Shown: positions 63,801 to 64,000 of the stretch, piece by piece
How the letters are laid out: each line of letters opens with the position of its first letter
Position numbering within the stretch: position 1 is the first letter of the stretch
Source of the DNA: Candidatus Defluviilinea proxima
GTDB taxonomy: Bacteria; Chloroflexota; Anaerolineae; Anaerolineales; Villigracilaceae
NCBI GenBank assembly: GCA_016721115.1
Contig: JADKIW010000001.1
Location: 4,169,501 to 4,233,500, forward strand
Length of the DNA stretch: 64,000 nt
Reading direction: 5' to 3'
Made by a program: the position numbers and the translations under genes
Notes under the pieces: model-generated
Databases searched by the model: none
What the model was told of the DNA's origin: nothing
The model's input: the letters and a program-made list of their open reading frames with translations, nothing else

Positions 63801-64000
63801 CATTTGAGCTTGATACAAACATCCCTCAGCAGTGTGTTGCCTGAAGGCATTAAAGTCCACGACCCGGGTCGTTTGAAAGATGGGGTGCTTACAGAGCAGG
63901 AACGGTCTGGTCTTTTAGCTTTGCATGGTTTCCTGCGCGAGGTTGATGCAAATCAAGAAAGAATAGGGCTATATCGAATCCCAACTTACACTGGCGATTT
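60825..64000 (+). CDS. Roco-family protein: LRR, Roc GTPase, COR (3' end outside window)
   Basis: At least 1058 residues, running off the window. About 12 leucine-rich repeats (15-320; repeated LTxLPDSLGQLTQLT) precede a Ras-like Roc domain: P loop GEGGVGKTTL (about 359), DFGGQE (about 415) and STNKESGG (about 473). The COR region follows (about 540-850), then further sequence. The C-terminal part has Cys pairs (CKNNTC near 805, CQKC near 832) that look zinc-binding. Bacterial Roco proteins are dimeric GTPases of mostly unknown role. The first four LRRs are nearly identical. There is only a weak ribosome site before ATG 60825. Confidence 0.85.
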   Translation, partial: MPKDQAYLEAEKKIAEALKSGATELDLSNQLSDSKLTKLPNSLWQLTQLTSLDLSNNQLTTLPDSLGQLTQLTSLDLSSNKLTILPDSLGQLTQLTELNLSDNQLTALPDSLSQLTQLTNLNLSSNKLTILPSFLNRLTELKELYLDWNKLKSVPEVIRYLRRLTELQLGNMSLASIPDWLGELENLQKLGVDGNELVDLPNSLSRLVNLEDFWLGVPSHGNPIKKLPRFLQYLKKLSFIGAPDCELTDLPEWLVELKNIKLLSLANNHFTEIPPFIDKLENLEGIFLANNKIVNLPSSLAKLEHLDMLQLDNNPLNPALQSAYAACKVKNNYEPLFAYLRSLEQNAEPLYEAKLVLVGEGGVGKTTLLNALMGREDRAPKQDEVTTHGVKIDVNALQLQHPEKTDVKIQLNAWDFGGQEVYRVTHQFFFSRRSLYLLVWEPRRGVQQCQVEDWLNMIRLRVGDEARVIIVSTNKESGGHIARIDKPVFRQQYGDMIVGFHEVDSLVPDPATGEMVGIAELKRLIAEHAAGLEQMGMGFNNDWKAARDELLAREEPRISYTAFAKTCADHSLSEIDTSTLAHLMHDLGYIVHYSEDEKLRDDVVLKPEWLTKAIGFVLEDRVTAEHEGILPDNYLYKVWHDHSFKGEPQYNPELYPFFLRLMEKYDVSYRLPEGDASLVAQHVPQIQPTTLPWLPEEEPKENQRRLGMVCVMDEAPPGLIPWMIVRTHDYAYPIGQHSLHWQKGMFLKNDRHGEAMLVLRGREFHMYAEAVWPEYFMNVLRQRLSKLITDNWPGLEGRYSFTVPCKNNTCEGRFEIAALREFLNEGDETIRCQKCRERQNIIELLYGFEDYDVRERLTEIQRTVEHGFADVGDAFEKLRSQIANNVLVTMKAMANEAKNGPRLFTVEPVDGRWQWINKKYKLQLWCEAEDCQHPVYDGLGIYEFKMTSEWLAQIAPYANFIVGVMKTLLPMVAPSVNVLFGSGTFDQWKYKDHLSLIQTSLSSVLPEGIKVHDPGRLKDGVLTEQERSGLLALHGFLREVDANQERIGLYRIPTYTGD

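Overview
The window looks like a chromosomal stretch of a Chloroflexota bacterium, most likely Anaerolineae. This is inferred from gene content: GAF-type histidine kinases with an IHWxGNK box, a DUF11/SdrD surface protein carrying its own sortase, a CpXC protein, a gap-pgk-tpiA cluster, MalFG-like permeases followed by a PIG-V-like glycosyltransferase, and many intergenic palindromes. No rRNA or tRNA gene was recognised.

Layout. (1) 1-9351, minus strand: an ABC efflux operon of the MacB/FtsX type. It has two ATPases, one fused to a cyclic-nucleotide-binding-like domain, a two-FtsX permease and an HlyD-like lipoprotein, with a three-gene phosphorelay embedded in it. A divergent TetR gene follows. 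(2) 10131-12780: a TetR-controlled operon (TetR, NapH-like ferredoxin, DUF998, F420/deazaflavin-type reductase) behind an inverted-repeat operator. (3) 13013-19472: upp, DUF5680, TfoX-N, a zinc alcohol dehydrogenase, an amidase, a methyltransferase with an in-frame TGA plus a SECIS-like hairpin, an SDR and a frameshifted GNAT. (4) 19509-26684: sugar ABC transporter parts, a MOSC protein, a membrane glycosyltransferase, a GNAT and a GH172 protein.

(5) 27182-34481: an AT-richer accessory island. Its core is an integron-like cassette array. Three single-gene units (a DAC-like nucleotide-cyclase-fold protein, an alpha/beta hydrolase and a tocopherol-cyclase-like protein) are separated by two 266-274 bp attC-like elements. 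The 7-base ends of each unit are complementary to each other. A 3' half-site lies upstream and no integrase is visible. (6) 34482-40270: DppB/DppC-like permeases (the second frameshifted and carrying TPR-like repeats), an alpha/beta hydrolase, a frameshifted xylulokinase-like gene and a ProC-like reductase.

(7) 40326-48939: central carbon metabolism (tpiA, pgk, gap, YvcK, ROK glucokinase) and a class III aminotransferase. (8) 49016-64000: the 2087-residue surface protein with sortase, a PAS/GAF histidine kinase, a CpXC protein, a PIG-L deacetylase, a phospholipase-D-like lipoprotein and the start of a Roco-type LRR-GTPase that runs off the window.

The two most interesting signals are the UGA/SECIS arrangement in the methyltransferase (17284-18021) and the cassette array with unusually long attC-like sites (about 30.0-34.2 kb). 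Three genes carry single-base frameshifts, which could be real decay or assembly error.
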